Notes under the pieces: model-generated
Seen by the model: only the letters and a program-made list of their open reading frames with translations
Database searches by the model: none
What the model was told of the DNA's origin: nothing
Made by a program: the position numbers and the translations under genes
Assembly (NCBI GenBank): GCA_965229765.1
Contig: CBDDJT010000003.1
Span: 1,302,001 to 1,366,000 of the forward strand
Source: ASV31 sp965229765
Lineage (GTDB): Bacteria > Pseudomonadota > Alphaproteobacteria > Rhodobacterales > Rhodobacteraceae
Length of the DNA: 64,000 nucleotides
Reading direction: 5' to 3'
In this document: piece by piece, positions 1 to 8,820 of the stretch
Position numbering within the stretch: the stretch's first letter is position 1
Layout: every line of letters begins with the position of its first letter

Positions 1-741
1 TCGAGCTGGCATGGCGTGGACCGCCTGTCCTACGTTGTCACACCGCGGTTTTCCCCGACCTCGTCGCCCGAACAGCTTGAGGCTCTGGGCGCGCTATGGG
101 CCGCGCATCCAGACTGCCTCATGCAGACGCACCTGTCCGAGCAGACCGAGGAATGCGCGTGGGTGGCCGAACTTTTTCCCGATGCGCGCGACTATCTTGA
201 CACCTATGAACGCTATGGCCTTGTCGGGCCCGGCGCGGTCTTTGGCCACGCGATCCACCTGAACGAAAGGGAACGTGACAGGCTGAAGGAGGCCGACGCC
301 AGCCTTGTTCATTGTCCGACGTCCAACACCTTCATCGGGTCCGGGCTTTTCGACATGGCCGGGCTGATGACCGCGGGCCACCGCATCGGGCTTGCCACGG
401 ACACCGGCGGCGGATCGTCGTTTTCCATGCTGCGCACCATGGCGGCGGCCTATGAGGTCGGCCAGCTGCGCGGCACCGCGCTGCACCCGGCGCAACTGAT
501 CTGGCTGGCCACCCAGGGGTCGGCCCGTGCGCTGCGCGCCGACCATCTGATCGGCAATCTCGCCCCGGGGCTGGAGGCCGACCTTGTCATACTGGACCTT
601 GCATCGACCGAGGCGATCGCCCAGCGCACGGCACGCGCCGAAACGATCTGGGAGGCCCTGTTTCCCACGATCATGATGGGCGACGACAGGGCTGTCAGTG
701 CCGTCTGGAGCGGCGGGCGCGAGGCAACGATACGGACCTGA
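1..741 (+). CDS. guaD: Guanine deaminase, 3' part (5' end outside window)
   Basis: C-terminal part of an amidohydrolase that converts guanine to xanthine in the cytoplasm. The reading frame is open from base 1 with no start needed, so the gene begins left of the window. Seen: a DRLSYVVTPRFSPT segment, QTHLSEQTEE, FGHAIHL, HCPTSN and the ATDTGGGSSFSMLRTM loop, all typical of guanine deaminase, including metal-site histidines and the conserved aspartate. It converges with an 8-oxoguanine deaminase and lies near a BMP-type nucleoside importer, consistent with purine scavenging. The N-terminal HxH metal motif is not in the window. The family call is secure. Confidence 0.92.
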   Translation, partial: SSWHGVDRLSYVVTPRFSPTSSPEQLEALGALWAAHPDCLMQTHLSEQTEECAWVAELFPDARDYLDTYERYGLVGPGAVFGHAIHLNERERDRLKEADASLVHCPTSNTFIGSGLFDMAGLMTAGHRIGLATDTGGGSSFSMLRTMAAAYEVGQLRGTALHPAQLIWLATQGSARALRADHLIGNLAPGLEADLVILDLASTEAIAQRTARAETIWEALFPTIMMGDDRAVSAVWSGGREATIRT

Positions 742-748
742 GCGGGGC

Positions 749-792
749 AAGGCCATTCGAATGGCCTTGGCCAAGCGGCTTTGAAGCCGCTT
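749..792. terminator. Two tandem hairpins between convergent genes
   Basis: Bases 749-768 form a perfect 20-base palindrome (arms AAGGCCATTC/GAATGGCCTT). Bases 773-792 form a second hairpin (arms AAGCGGCTT/AAGCCGCTT, 2-base centre) that reaches the stop codon of the minus-strand gene. There is no long T tract. Their place between two convergent genes suggests a bidirectional terminator. Confidence 0.6.
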
Positions 793-2140
793 AGCCCGCC
801 AGGGCGCGGGCCAGTCGCCGCTGACGTTCCAGTACCCGCGGAAGGTCGAGCGTCATGACCTGCCCGTCCCGGACCACCTGACGGCCTTCGACAAACAGGT
901 GCCGAACCCGCGACGGCCCGGCAAGAAGAAGGGCGGCGGGGTCCCAACTGCCGGCGCTTTCAACGCCGGTGACATCCCAGATCGCGATATCCGCGCGCTT
1001 GCCCGGTGCGATCTGTCCGCAATCGTCGCGGCCCAGCACCTCGGCCCCGCCGCGTGTCGCGATCTCCAGAGCCTCGCGCGCGCTCATCGCGTCGGCGCCT
1101 TGGGCCACGCGTTGCAACAGCATGGCTTGCCGGGCCTCGGCCACGAGGTTGCCCGTGTCGTTCGAGGCAGTCCCATCCACCCCCAGCCCCACGGGCACAC
1201 CCGCGTCTCGCATCGCACGCACCGGGGCGATGCCAGATCCGAGACGGCAGTTGGAACACGGGCAATGCGCCACCCCTGTCCCGGTGGCGGCAAAGCGCGC
1301 GATCTCGGTCGCGTCGAGTTTGACACAATGGGCGTGCCAGACATCGCGGCCCGTCCAGCCCAGGTCTTCGGCATACTGGCCCGGGCGGCAGCCGAACTGC
1401 GCAAGCGAATAGGCAATGTCCTCTGCGTTCTCGGCAAGATGGGTGTGCAGCATGACGCCCTTGTCCCGGGCGAGGACGGCAGCGTCGCGCATCAGCCCGC
1501 GACTGACCGAAAACGGTGAACAGGGCGCAACGCCCACGCGCACCATGGCGCCGGGTGCCGGGTCGTGAAAGGCGTCTATCACGCGGATGCAATCGTTCAG
1601 GATTGCCGCCTCGTCCTCGACCAGGCTGTCCGGGGGAAGGCCGCCGGCACTTTCCCCTATGGACATTGCACCGCGCGTCGGATGAAAGCGCAGGCCGATT
1701 TCGGCCGCCGCGTCGATCGTGTCATCAAGCCGCGCGCCATTGGGATACAGGTAGAGGTGATCCGAGGTCAGCGTGCAGCCTGACAGCGCCAGTTCGGCCA
1801 GCCCGGTCAGCGCGGACACCCGCATGTGGTCCGGGCCAAAGCGTGACCAGATCGGATACAGGGTGCGGAGCCAGCCGAAAAGAAGAGCGTCCTGCGCCCC
1901 GGGCACCGCGCGGGTCAGCGTCTGGTAGAGGTGGTGGTGAGTGTTCACGAGGCCCGGCGTCACCACGCATCCCGCGGCCTCGACAATTTCCGCGCCGTCG
2001 GCGGCCAGCCCCTGCCCGACTGCGGCGATCGCGCCGTGGGCGAGGTGGATATCCGCGCCCGGCAGCTCTCGGCGCGTATCATCCATGGTCAGGACCTGGT
2101 CTGCGCCGCGGATCAGCCAGCTTGTCACGGCTCTACCCAT
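791..2140 (-). CDS. 8-oxoguanine deaminase / hydroxyatrazine hydrolase-type amidohydrolase
   Basis: 449-residue metal-dependent amidohydrolase. Seen: the N-terminal metal motif NTHHHLYQTLTR (His68/His70), a HTHLAEN motif, an HCVKLD segment, CPCSNCRLGSG and the DGTASND aspartate loop. This pattern fits the 8-oxoguanine deaminase branch (8-oxoguanine to urate), which is often annotated as hydroxydechloroatrazine ethylaminohydrolase. The start overlaps the stop of the upstream HisN-type gene by 16 bases, so both are probably on one transcript. Neighbouring guanine deaminase and the nucleoside importer support a purine role. Exact substrate is inferred; another aminated purine or triazine is possible. 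Confidence 0.8.
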   Translation of the reverse strand: MGRAVTSWLIRGADQVLTMDDTRRELPGADIHLAHGAIAAVGQGLAADGAEIVEAAGCVVTPGLVNTHHHLYQTLTRAVPGAQDALLFGWLRTLYPIWSRFGPDHMRVSALTGLAELALSGCTLTSDHLYLYPNGARLDDTIDAAAEIGLRFHPTRGAMSIGESAGGLPPDSLVEDEAAILNDCIRVIDAFHDPAPGAMVRVGVAPCSPFSVSRGLMRDAAVLARDKGVMLHTHLAENAEDIAYSLAQFGCRPGQYAEDLGWTGRDVWHAHCVKLDATEIARFAATGTGVAHCPCSNCRLGSGIAPVRAMRDAGVPVGLGVDGTASNDTGNLVAEARQAMLLQRVAQGADAMSAREALEIATRGGAEVLGRDDCGQIAPGKRADIAIWDVTGVESAGSWDPAALLLAGPSRVRHLFVEGRQVVRDGQVMTLDLPRVLERQRRLARALAG

Positions 2141-2934
2141 GCCAGCGCCCGCAAAGCCGCTTCGTGCACCTGGCGGTTGGCGGCGGCCACCACCCGGCCG
2201 CCTTCTGCCGCGGCGCCGCCTGTCCAGTCGGTCACGATGCCGCCGGCTGCTTCTATCACCGCGATGGGCGCCTGGATGTCATAAGGGTTAAGACCGGCCT
2301 CGACCACGAGGTCGGCGTGCCCGGCGGCGACAAGGGCATAGGCGTAGCAATCCATCCCATAGCGTGTCAGGCGAAGGTGCGCGGCAAGACGATGGAAGGC
2401 TTCGGCCTCTTGCGGGGTGCCGATCTCGGGGAACGTGGAAAACAGGATGGCTTCGTCAAGCGGGCGCGCCGGCCGCGTGGCGAGGTCGCGCGGACCGAGT
2501 GGCCCGGTCATTTGCGCAACGCCCAGCCCCCCGGCGAAGCGTTCTCCGATATAGGGCTGGTCGATCAGGCCAAAGATCGGCCCGTCCCCGTCACGCACTG
2601 AAATGAGCACGCCCCAGGTTGGTGTCCCGGCAAGGTAGGCGCGCGTGCCGTCGATGGGGTCAAGCACCCATGTCAGGCCGCTGTCCCCCTCGACGGTACC
2701 GAATTCCTCTCCGAGGATCGCGTCATGGGGGCGGCGCTTGCGCAGGATGTCGCGCATTGCCAGTTCCGATGCTCGGTCGGCTGCGGTTACCGGGTCGAAA
2801 CCGTCGGCATCCTTGGTATCGGCGGTCAGGTCACGGCTGCGGAAATGCGCCAGCGTCGCCTGTCGCGCAGCGTCGGCAAGGGCGTGGGCCGTGCCGATAA
2901 GTTCGGCACGGTCCACGTGATCCTGTCTGGCCAT
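2125..2934 (-). CDS. hisN: Histidinol-phosphatase, inositol monophosphatase family
   Basis: 269-residue Mg-dependent phosphatase of the IMPase superfamily, of the HisN type that removes phosphate from L-histidinol phosphate. Seen: the metal-binding GEEFG (Glu76-Glu77) and WVLDPIDGTRAYLAG (Asp92, Asp95) motifs, and the C-terminal GLNPYDIQA segment with the third metal aspartate. It sits 63 bases after an XRE regulator and overlaps the 8-oxoguanine deaminase by 16 bases. Other histidine genes are absent here, so its place in this operon is unexplained. An inositol- or nucleotide-phosphatase role cannot be excluded. Confidence 0.8.
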   Translation of the reverse strand: MARQDHVDRAELIGTAHALADAARQATLAHFRSRDLTADTKDADGFDPVTAADRASELAMRDILRKRRPHDAILGEEFGTVEGDSGLTWVLDPIDGTRAYLAGTPTWGVLISVRDGDGPIFGLIDQPYIGERFAGGLGVAQMTGPLGPRDLATRPARPLDEAILFSTFPEIGTPQEAEAFHRLAAHLRLTRYGMDCYAYALVAAGHADLVVEAGLNPYDIQAPIAVIEAAGGIVTDWTGGAAAEGGRVVAAANRQVHEAALRALAWVEP

Positions 2935-2997
2935 TGCACCGTCCCCGTATGCGTCCTGACAGGGGCGCTACAACCCGGGGGCGGGTGGGTCAAGCGA

Positions 2998-3372
2998 TCA
3001 GGTCGTCTCGCTCAGCACACGGGCGAGATCGAACAAGCGGCGGCGCTGGGTTTCCGGAATGGAATAGTACGAGCGCACCAGTTCAAGCGCCTCGCGGTCG
3101 CCCATGATGTCGCCGGGCACCTTGCCACCCTCGGCCGTCTGCGCGGCCTGATCGGATTCGAGGCCATCGAAGAAGAAACTGATCGGCACTTCCAGCGCAT
3201 GTGCGATGTCCCACAGGCGCGAGGCGCTGATGCGGTTCATGCCGGTTTCATACTTCTGGATCTGCTGGAACTTGATACCGACCTTTTCGGCAAGCTGCTG
3301 TTGGGTCATACCGACCATCCAGCGGCGCTGCCGCACACGTTGGCCTACGTGAACATCTACTGGGTGTTTCAT
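2998..3372 (-). CDS. XRE-family helix-turn-helix regulator
   Basis: 124-residue DNA-binding protein with an N-terminal Cro/CI-type helix-turn-helix (about residues 23-44, GMTQQQLAEKVGI then QQIQKYETG) and a C-terminal helical tail. I chose ATG 3372 because AAGGA lies 7 bases upstream and the product then begins MKHPVDVHVGQRVRQRR, the usual start of this alphaproteobacterial group. A longer frame reaches 3408 but lacks a ribosome site. It is divergent from the quinone oxidoreductase; short inverted repeats upstream could be its own operator. Target genes are unknown. Confidence 0.85.
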   Translation of the reverse strand: MKHPVDVHVGQRVRQRRWMVGMTQQQLAEKVGIKFQQIQKYETGMNRISASRLWDIAHALEVPISFFFDGLESDQAAQTAEGGKVPGDIMGDREALELVRSYYSIPETQRRRLFDLARVLSETT

Positions 3373-3412
3373 TATCATATCCTTTTTCAACCCAACGGAT
3401 ACCCCCAAACAC

Positions 3413-3450
3413 CTTACTCACCCGTAAGTATCAACATGTACTTTTGTACA
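3413..3450. promoter_or_regulatory. Inverted repeats in the XRE/oxidoreductase divergent region
   Basis: Two short inverted repeats lie 40-80 bases upstream of the XRE gene: CTTAC-N6-GTAAG at 3413-3428 and TGTAC-TTTT-GTACA at 3437-3450. Their size and position fit an operator for the adjacent XRE regulator, but nothing shows binding. Confidence 0.4.
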
Positions 3451-3582
3451 GCCCTTGCGAAATGGCTTGCGGATGGTGCGCCTGCACTCGCGCAAGCGCC
3501 TGAAACCGTGAAGCATTCGACGCTCGCCAAACACGGGCAACGACGATAGGTTTTGCCGGCTTGCAGCGTAAGGGCACAATGA

Positions 3583-4548
3583 ATGAAGGCTTTTCGGGTT
3601 TCATCCTACGACACACCTCCGTCGCTTGAGGACTGTACAGCCCCGGAACCGGCCGCGGGAGAGGTGCAGTTGCGGATCTCTGCCTGTGGGCTGAACTTTG
3701 CCGATCTCCTCATGGCGACCGGCAAATACCAGGAGCGTCCGCCCCTGCCGGCAACGCTCGGGATGGAGCTTGCGGGTACAGTGACCGCACTGGGTCCGGA
3801 CACGAACGGCCCGCCCCCCGGCACCCGCGTCGCGGTCTTTGGCGGCTTCGGCGGGCTTGCGGAAATCGGCGTGTTTGCCGCCGACCGCTGCGTGGCTTTG
3901 CCGGACAACATGCCATTTGCAGAAGCGGCCGCGTTCCAGGTGGCGTACGGGACCAGCCATGTGGCGCTGGACCACAAGGCCGGCCTGAAGCCGGGTGAAA
4001 CCCTTCTTGTCCTTGGGGCCGCGGGTGGTGTGGGCCTGACAGCGGTCGAGATCGGCAAACTGATGGGCGCGCGGGTGATCGCCGCGGCGCGCGGCGCCGA
4101 GAAACTGGCGGTGGCCAGGGACGCGGGCGCCGATCACCTGATCGACACCGGGACCGAAGATCTTCGAGACGCCGTGCGCACGCTTGGCGGCGCCGACGTC
4201 GTCTATGATCCCGTCGGCGGTGAGCAGTTTACCGCGGCGATGCGGGCCTGCAGGCCCGAGGCACGCCTGATCGTAATCGGTTTCGCCAGCGGCGATGTTC
4301 CGCAGATCCCGGCGAACCACCTTCTGGTCAAGAACCTCTCTGTGCTGGGCCTGTACTGGGGGGGCTACATGGCGTTCCGGCCGGAGGTCATCACAGACAG
4401 CCTGGCGCGGCTATTCGGCTGGTATGCCGAAGGCCGCCTGAAGCCGCACATCAGTCACCGGCTTTCGCTGGAGCGTGCGGGCGATGGCATGGAGTTGCTG
4501 CGCAGCCGCAAGTCTACCGGCAAGGTGGTCATCGAGATCGGCGATTGA
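3583..4548 (+). CDS. NADPH:quinone oxidoreductase family protein (zinc-free MDR)
   Basis: 321-residue medium-chain dehydrogenase/reductase. Seen: GroES-like N-terminal half with ACGLNFADLLMATGKYQ, the NADPH-binding GAAGGVG (residues 145-151), and no cluster of structural-zinc cysteines, which places it with quinone oxidoreductases rather than zinc alcohol dehydrogenases. Expected to reduce quinones or enones with NADPH in the cytosol. It is divergent from the XRE regulator and followed by a 523-base gap. Physiological substrate unknown. Confidence 0.82.
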   Translation: MKAFRVSSYDTPPSLEDCTAPEPAAGEVQLRISACGLNFADLLMATGKYQERPPLPATLGMELAGTVTALGPDTNGPPPGTRVAVFGGFGGLAEIGVFAADRCVALPDNMPFAEAAAFQVAYGTSHVALDHKAGLKPGETLLVLGAAGGVGLTAVEIGKLMGARVIAAARGAEKLAVARDAGADHLIDTGTEDLRDAVRTLGGADVVYDPVGGEQFTAAMRACRPEARLIVIGFASGDVPQIPANHLLVKNLSVLGLYWGGYMAFRPEVITDSLARLFGWYAEGRLKPHISHRLSLERAGDGMELLRSRKSTGKVVIEIGD

Positions 4549-5071
4549 TGGGCCGACTGTCGCCGGAGATACACGAGAACAGGCTGGCACGTCGGAACAG
4601 AGAACCGGATACCCCTTTGATCCCCGCCGCATTTGCGGGCCGGGGACATTTGTTTCGCGGCAACCTGCACACGCCTTCCACGCTGTCGTCGCCGGCACGT
4701 GAGTGTCGTGTGCCCGGCGGCACGCACGGTCAACCTGTCCGGGCATGGCAGCGCGGCCATGGCGATCCACGGCGCGTCTGAAGCTGCCGGTCCCGAACAA
4801 CAGCGTCCGGGCGCAAGCGATGGTCGTCGACCGTGAAGGCCGCCGCGCGTGATCCAATCCATTCTGGCTCAACTGACAGGCAACAACGTATCCCGGTCGC
4901 AAAATCCGGGCAGCCCAAGGCAAAGCCTGTCGGAATCAATTGTGCTGGCGCGCGCTGCCACATAGGCTTCTCTTATCGAGGCCATTTCGGCCTCGCACAT
5001 CAACCACGGGGAGCGCGGAACGCCGAACGGCGATTCTGTCGATTTTCCCGGTCCGATTGGGAGAAACAGTC
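4549..5071. other. Intergenic region upstream of the BMP transporter
   Basis: 523 bases with no convincing gene; small open frames here lack ribosome sites and recognisable products. At 4621-4646 a GC-rich hairpin (TCCCCG-CCGC-ATTT-GCGG-GCCGGGGA) could end the oxidoreductase transcript. The rest should hold the promoter of the nucleoside transporter operon. I found no purine-riboswitch signature by eye. Confidence 0.5.
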
Positions 5072-6100
5072 ATGGCGATCTTTGAGCGCTACATGCTGCG
5101 TGGCGCGGTCGCGTCGGCGGCCCTTGCCTTCGCAGCCGGTTCGGCCGCGGCCTTTACGGCCTGCCAGGTCACCGATGTCGGCGGCATCGACGACAAAGGC
5201 TTCAACCAGACCGCCTGGAAAGGCATCACCGACGCGCAGTCGGAAATGGGCATCGAAGGCCGTTTTCTGGAAAGCCAGGCCGAGACCGACTACGAGGCCA
5301 ACCTGAATTCGCTTGTCGCCGCAGATTGCGACATCATCGTGACGGTGGGCTTCCTGCTGGGCGACGCGACTGCCGCGGCTGCTGCGGCGAATCCCGATCA
5401 GAAGCTGACGATCGTGGACTTCGCCTATGATCCAACGATCCCGAACGTTCTGGGACAGGTGTTTGCCACCGATCAGGCGGCTTTCATGGCGGGCTACCTG
5501 GCCGCCGGCATGTCGCAGACAGGGATACTGGGGACGTTTGGCGGCATCAACATTCCGCCCGTCACCATCTTCATGGACGGCTTCGTCGCCGGTGCGAACT
5601 ACTACAACGAGCAGAAGGGCACCGACGTCACGGTTCTGGGCTGGAACCCGGAGTCCCGCGAGGGCCTGTTCACCAACAACTTCGAATCGCTGGATGACGG
5701 CCGGGTGTTTGCCCAGAACCTCTATGACGAGGGCGCGGACATCGTGATGCCGGTTGCCGGCCCCGTTGGTCTTGGTTCCGCCGCGCTGGCGGACGAGCTT
5801 GGCACCGAGGAACTGAAGATCATCGGCGTTGACGCCGACCAGACCCAGACGGACCCCGAAAAGGCGCATGTCTACCTGACTTCGGTCCTGAAGCGCATGG
5901 ATGCGACCGTGAAGGGCGCAATCGCGGCCGCGATGGACGGCAGCTTCGAGGGTGGCTTGATCGTCGGGACGCTGGACAACGACGGTGTCGGCCTCGCCCC
6001 GTTCCACAGCTTCGAGGATACCGTTCCTGCCGATCTGAAGGCAGAGCTTGATGCGATCCGCGCCGGGATCATCGACGGCTCGATCAACGTCGGCGGCTGA
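5072..6100 (+). CDS. BMP-family ABC transporter substrate-binding protein (nucleoside/purine)
   Basis: 342-residue periplasmic binding protein of the Bmp/PnrA family. Seen: a hydrophobic N-terminal signal segment (about residues 10-27), then VTDVGGIDDKGFNQTAW, the family signature at the start of the mature chain, and a GVDADQTQTDP segment late in the protein. I start at ATG 5072 because the signal peptide follows at once; the frame is open further upstream to 4940. A cysteine in FTAC at the end of the signal is a poor lipobox. Family members bind nucleosides. First gene of a four-gene import operon; a strong hairpin separates it from the ATPase gene. Confidence 0.88.
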   Translation: MAIFERYMLRGAVASAALAFAAGSAAAFTACQVTDVGGIDDKGFNQTAWKGITDAQSEMGIEGRFLESQAETDYEANLNSLVAADCDIIVTVGFLLGDATAAAAAANPDQKLTIVDFAYDPTIPNVLGQVFATDQAAFMAGYLAAGMSQTGILGTFGGINIPPVTIFMDGFVAGANYYNEQKGTDVTVLGWNPESREGLFTNNFESLDDGRVFAQNLYDEGADIVMPVAGPVGLGSAALADELGTEELKIIGVDADQTQTDPEKAHVYLTSVLKRMDATVKGAIAAAMDGSFEGGLIVGTLDNDGVGLAPFHSFEDTVPADLKAELDAIRAGIIDGSINVGG

Positions 6101-6114
6101 TCTCAACGACTTTG

Positions 6115-6145
6115 CCGGCGCGGCGCCCCCCGGGTGCCGCGCCGG
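6115..6145 (+). terminator. Intercistronic hairpin after the BMP binding-protein gene
   Basis: A perfect 10-bp stem (CCGGCGCGGC at 6115-6124, GCCGCGCCGG at 6136-6145) with an 11-base loop, followed by TTCTA, lies between the binding-protein stop and the ATPase start. It probably terminates partially or protects the upstream mRNA end, so that binding protein exceeds membrane components. Confidence 0.65.
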
Positions 6146-6166
6146 TTCTAGCAGGAGACGGGCAAG

Positions 6167-7678
6167 ATGGATGTCGAGCTGCGCGGCCTTACGAAACGTT
6201 TCGGCAAGGTGGTCGCCAACAACGGGGTCAACCTGAAGATTCGCGGCGGCGAGGTGCTGGGTCTTCTGGGTGAAAACGGCGCCGGCAAATCCACAATGAT
6301 GAACATGCTGTCAGGTCTCTATTCGCCCGACGAAGGCGAGATACTGATCGATGGCAAGCCGGCGGTCTTCGAGGGGCCGGGCGACGCCATCGCCGCTGGT
6401 ATCGGCATGGTGCACCAGCACTTCATGCTGGTCCCGGTCTTTACCGTGGCCGAGAATGTGGTTCTGGGCGTCGAGCCGACCAAGGCGCTCGATTACCTGG
6501 ACCTGAACGCCGCGCGCCGGCAGGTGCGCGAGATCGAGGAAACCTACGGGCTGGAGGTCGATCCGGACGACCTGATCGAGAACCTGCCGGTCGGTATCCA
6601 GCAGCGCGTGGAGATCATCAAGGTCCTGTTCCGCTCGGCGGACGTGCTGATCCTTGACGAACCCACGGCCGTTCTGACCCCGCAAGAGGTCGAGGACTTC
6701 TTCAAGATCGTGCGTGCCCTGCGCGACGCGGGCAAGGCACTTGTCTTCATCACCCACAAACTGGGCGAGATCCTGGAGATCGCGGACCGCATCAGCGTGT
6801 TGCGCGCGGGAACCATCGTCGGCGAAGGTGATCCCAAGACATCGAGCCCTGCCGAACTGGCCGAGATGATGGTGGGCCGGCCCGTCAGTTTCGCGGTGAA
6901 CAAGACAGAGTTCGCGCCCGGCACGCCCGTGTTGTCGGTGCAGAACCTGTCCGTGTTGAACGAGGCGGACGAAAGGGTCGTGGACCGTGTCAGTTTCGAC
7001 GTGCGCAGTGGCGAGGTGGTGGGCATCGCCGGGGTTCAGGGCAACGGACAGTCGGAACTGATCGAGGCCCTGACCGGCCTTCGCACAAGCGCGTCCGGCA
7101 AGATCGGCTTCGAAGGCCGCGACGTGACGCGCGCGTCGCCGCGCGACCTGCACGCCATGGGCGTTGCCCATATCCCCGAGGATCGGCTGAGATCGGGCAT
7201 CATCACCAGTTTCACCGTGGCCGAGAACATGGTGCTGGACAGCTATTACGACGAGCGCTTTTCCAACGGCCCGCAGGTGGATTGGCCCGCGGTGAACCAG
7301 TGGGCCGCGAAATACGCGCACGAGTTCGACGTGCGAACACCGTCGATCTTCCAGCAGGCCGGCAACCTGTCCGGCGGCAATCAGCAGAAACTTGTCGTCG
7401 CCCGCGAGCTTTCGCGCGACACAAAGCTGGTGATCGCCTCGCAACCGACGCGCGGGCTTGACGTGGGGTCGATCGAATACATCCATTCGCGTCTGATGGC
7501 CGCACGGGCCGAGGGCGACGGCGTGCTGATCGTATCGTCCGAACTGGACGAGATCATGGGGCTGTCTGACCGGATCCTGGTGATGTTCAAGGGGCGCATC
7601 GTGGCCGAGTTCGACGCCGCGGGCGGCATGCCCGACAGGGCCCGCATCGGGCTTGCCATGGCAGGAGAGGCCGCATGA
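6167..7678 (+). CDS. Nucleoside ABC transporter ATP-binding protein (two ABC domains)
   Basis: 503-residue ATPase with two tandem ABC cassettes, as in sugar- and nucleoside-type importers (NupA/YufO/RbsA layout). Seen: Walker A GENGAGKS at residues 35-42, VGIQQRVEIIKVLFR in place of the first signature, LDEPTAVLTPQE Walker B, and in the second half GVQGNGQSELIEALTGL, LSGGNQQKLVVARELSR and SQPTRGLDVGS. The second Walker A is degenerate (GNGQSE), normal for this family. It energises nucleoside uptake with the two permeases downstream and overlaps the next start by 4 bases (ATGA). Confidence 0.9.
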   Translation: MDVELRGLTKRFGKVVANNGVNLKIRGGEVLGLLGENGAGKSTMMNMLSGLYSPDEGEILIDGKPAVFEGPGDAIAAGIGMVHQHFMLVPVFTVAENVVLGVEPTKALDYLDLNAARRQVREIEETYGLEVDPDDLIENLPVGIQQRVEIIKVLFRSADVLILDEPTAVLTPQEVEDFFKIVRALRDAGKALVFITHKLGEILEIADRISVLRAGTIVGEGDPKTSSPAELAEMMVGRPVSFAVNKTEFAPGTPVLSVQNLSVLNEADERVVDRVSFDVRSGEVVGIAGVQGNGQSELIEALTGLRTSASGKIGFEGRDVTRASPRDLHAMGVAHIPEDRLRSGIITSFTVAENMVLDSYYDERFSNGPQVDWPAVNQWAAKYAHEFDVRTPSIFQQAGNLSGGNQQKLVVARELSRDTKLVIASQPTRGLDVGSIEYIHSRLMAARAEGDGVLIVSSELDEIMGLSDRILVMFKGRIVAEFDAAGGMPDRARIGLAMAGEAA

Positions 7679-8820
7679 GCGACCGCGTGAACGTCAACGA
7701 GGAAATCCAGAGACTCATGGTACGCTCGGTGCGTGGCCGGTCCGAGTTCGAGGATCTTGTCGTCGTGCCGGTCTTCGCGGTGATCGTGGCGCTGTTTCTG
7801 GGCGCCCTGACGATGCTGGCTACCGGGGTCGACCTGCCGACGATCGGTCGGTCCTTCGTCGCGCTCGCCGTCGGATCGGTCGGGTCGCTGAACGCGATCT
7901 CGGAAACCCTGACCGCCGCCGCGCCGCTGACCCTGGCCGGGCTGGGGCTGGCCATCGGGTTCCGCACTGGCCTCTTCAACATCGGGGCCGAAGGGCAGCT
8001 TCTGATGGGCGGGCTTGCGGCGGTGATCTTCGGCTTCAGCTTTCCCAATCTTCCCTTCCTTATTCTCATGCCGATGTGCCTTGTCGCCGGAGCGCTGGTC
8101 GGGGCGCTTTATGCCGCCATCGCCGGCTTCCTGAAGGCGACAACAGGTGCGCATGAGGTGATCTCCACCATCATGCTGAACCTGATCTCCTTCCGGCTTC
8201 TGGACTACATGCTGCGGCTGGACTGGATCCAGAAAGAAGGCCGCGCCGACCCGATCTCGAAAAGCGTGCCGGACAACGCCGAACTGCCCCGGCTGCTGGA
8301 GTTCCTGGATCCCAACCTTCGTCTGCACGCGGGCATTTTCCTTGTGATCGCGGCAGTGTTCTTCGTCCATTGGCTGCTCTTCAAGTCCAAGATCGGGTTC
8401 GAGTTCCGGGCCAGCGGGGAAAACCCCGACGCTGCGCGATATGCCGGAATGCGCTCCAGCCTCATCATCGTGGCCGCGATGGCGACGGCGGGGGCCTTTG
8501 CAGGGCTTGCGGGCGCGAACCAGGTGCTGGGCGTGCTGGACCGCGCCTCGCCGGGATTCTCGGCAGCGATCGGTTTCGACGCAATCGCGGTTGCGCTTCT
8601 GGGCCGGTCACACCCCTATGGTGTGGCGCTTGCCGGGCTTCTGTTCGGGGCGCTCGAAGCCGGGGGCCGCCAGATGCAGGTGGACGCCGGCGTCAGCATC
8701 GACCTGATCGGCATCATCCAGGCCTTGATCATCGTCTTCATCGCCGCGCCGCTTCTGGTGCGCGCGATCTTCCCATGGGGATTCCGCAAGCAAGGCTCCA
8801 ACGGTGGGGGTGAGGCATGA
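7675..8820 (+). CDS. Nucleoside ABC transporter permease 1
   Basis: 381-residue inner-membrane permease of the BPD_transp_2 (RbsC/YufP-like) family. Many hydrophobic segments; the region ISETLTAAAPLTLAGLGLAIGFRTGLFNIGAEGQLLMGG is the family hallmark. The start overlaps the ATPase stop (ATGA) and its stop overlaps the next permease start (ATGA), so the three are translationally coupled. It forms the membrane channel with permease 2. Confidence 0.88.
   Translation: MSDRVNVNEEIQRLMVRSVRGRSEFEDLVVVPVFAVIVALFLGALTMLATGVDLPTIGRSFVALAVGSVGSLNAISETLTAAAPLTLAGLGLAIGFRTGLFNIGAEGQLLMGGLAAVIFGFSFPNLPFLILMPMCLVAGALVGALYAAIAGFLKATTGAHEVISTIMLNLISFRLLDYMLRLDWIQKEGRADPISKSVPDNAELPRLLEFLDPNLRLHAGIFLVIAAVFFVHWLLFKSKIGFEFRASGENPDAARYAGMRSSLIIVAAMATAGAFAGLAGANQVLGVLDRASPGFSAAIGFDAIAVALLGRSHPYGVALAGLLFGALEAGGRQMQVDAGVSIDLIGIIQALIIVFIAAPLLVRAIFPWGFRKQGSNGGGEA

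Noticed and set aside
4549..5071. Purine riboswitch upstream of the BMP transporter
   Set aside because: I found no matching three-way junction core by eye; a covariance-model search would decide.
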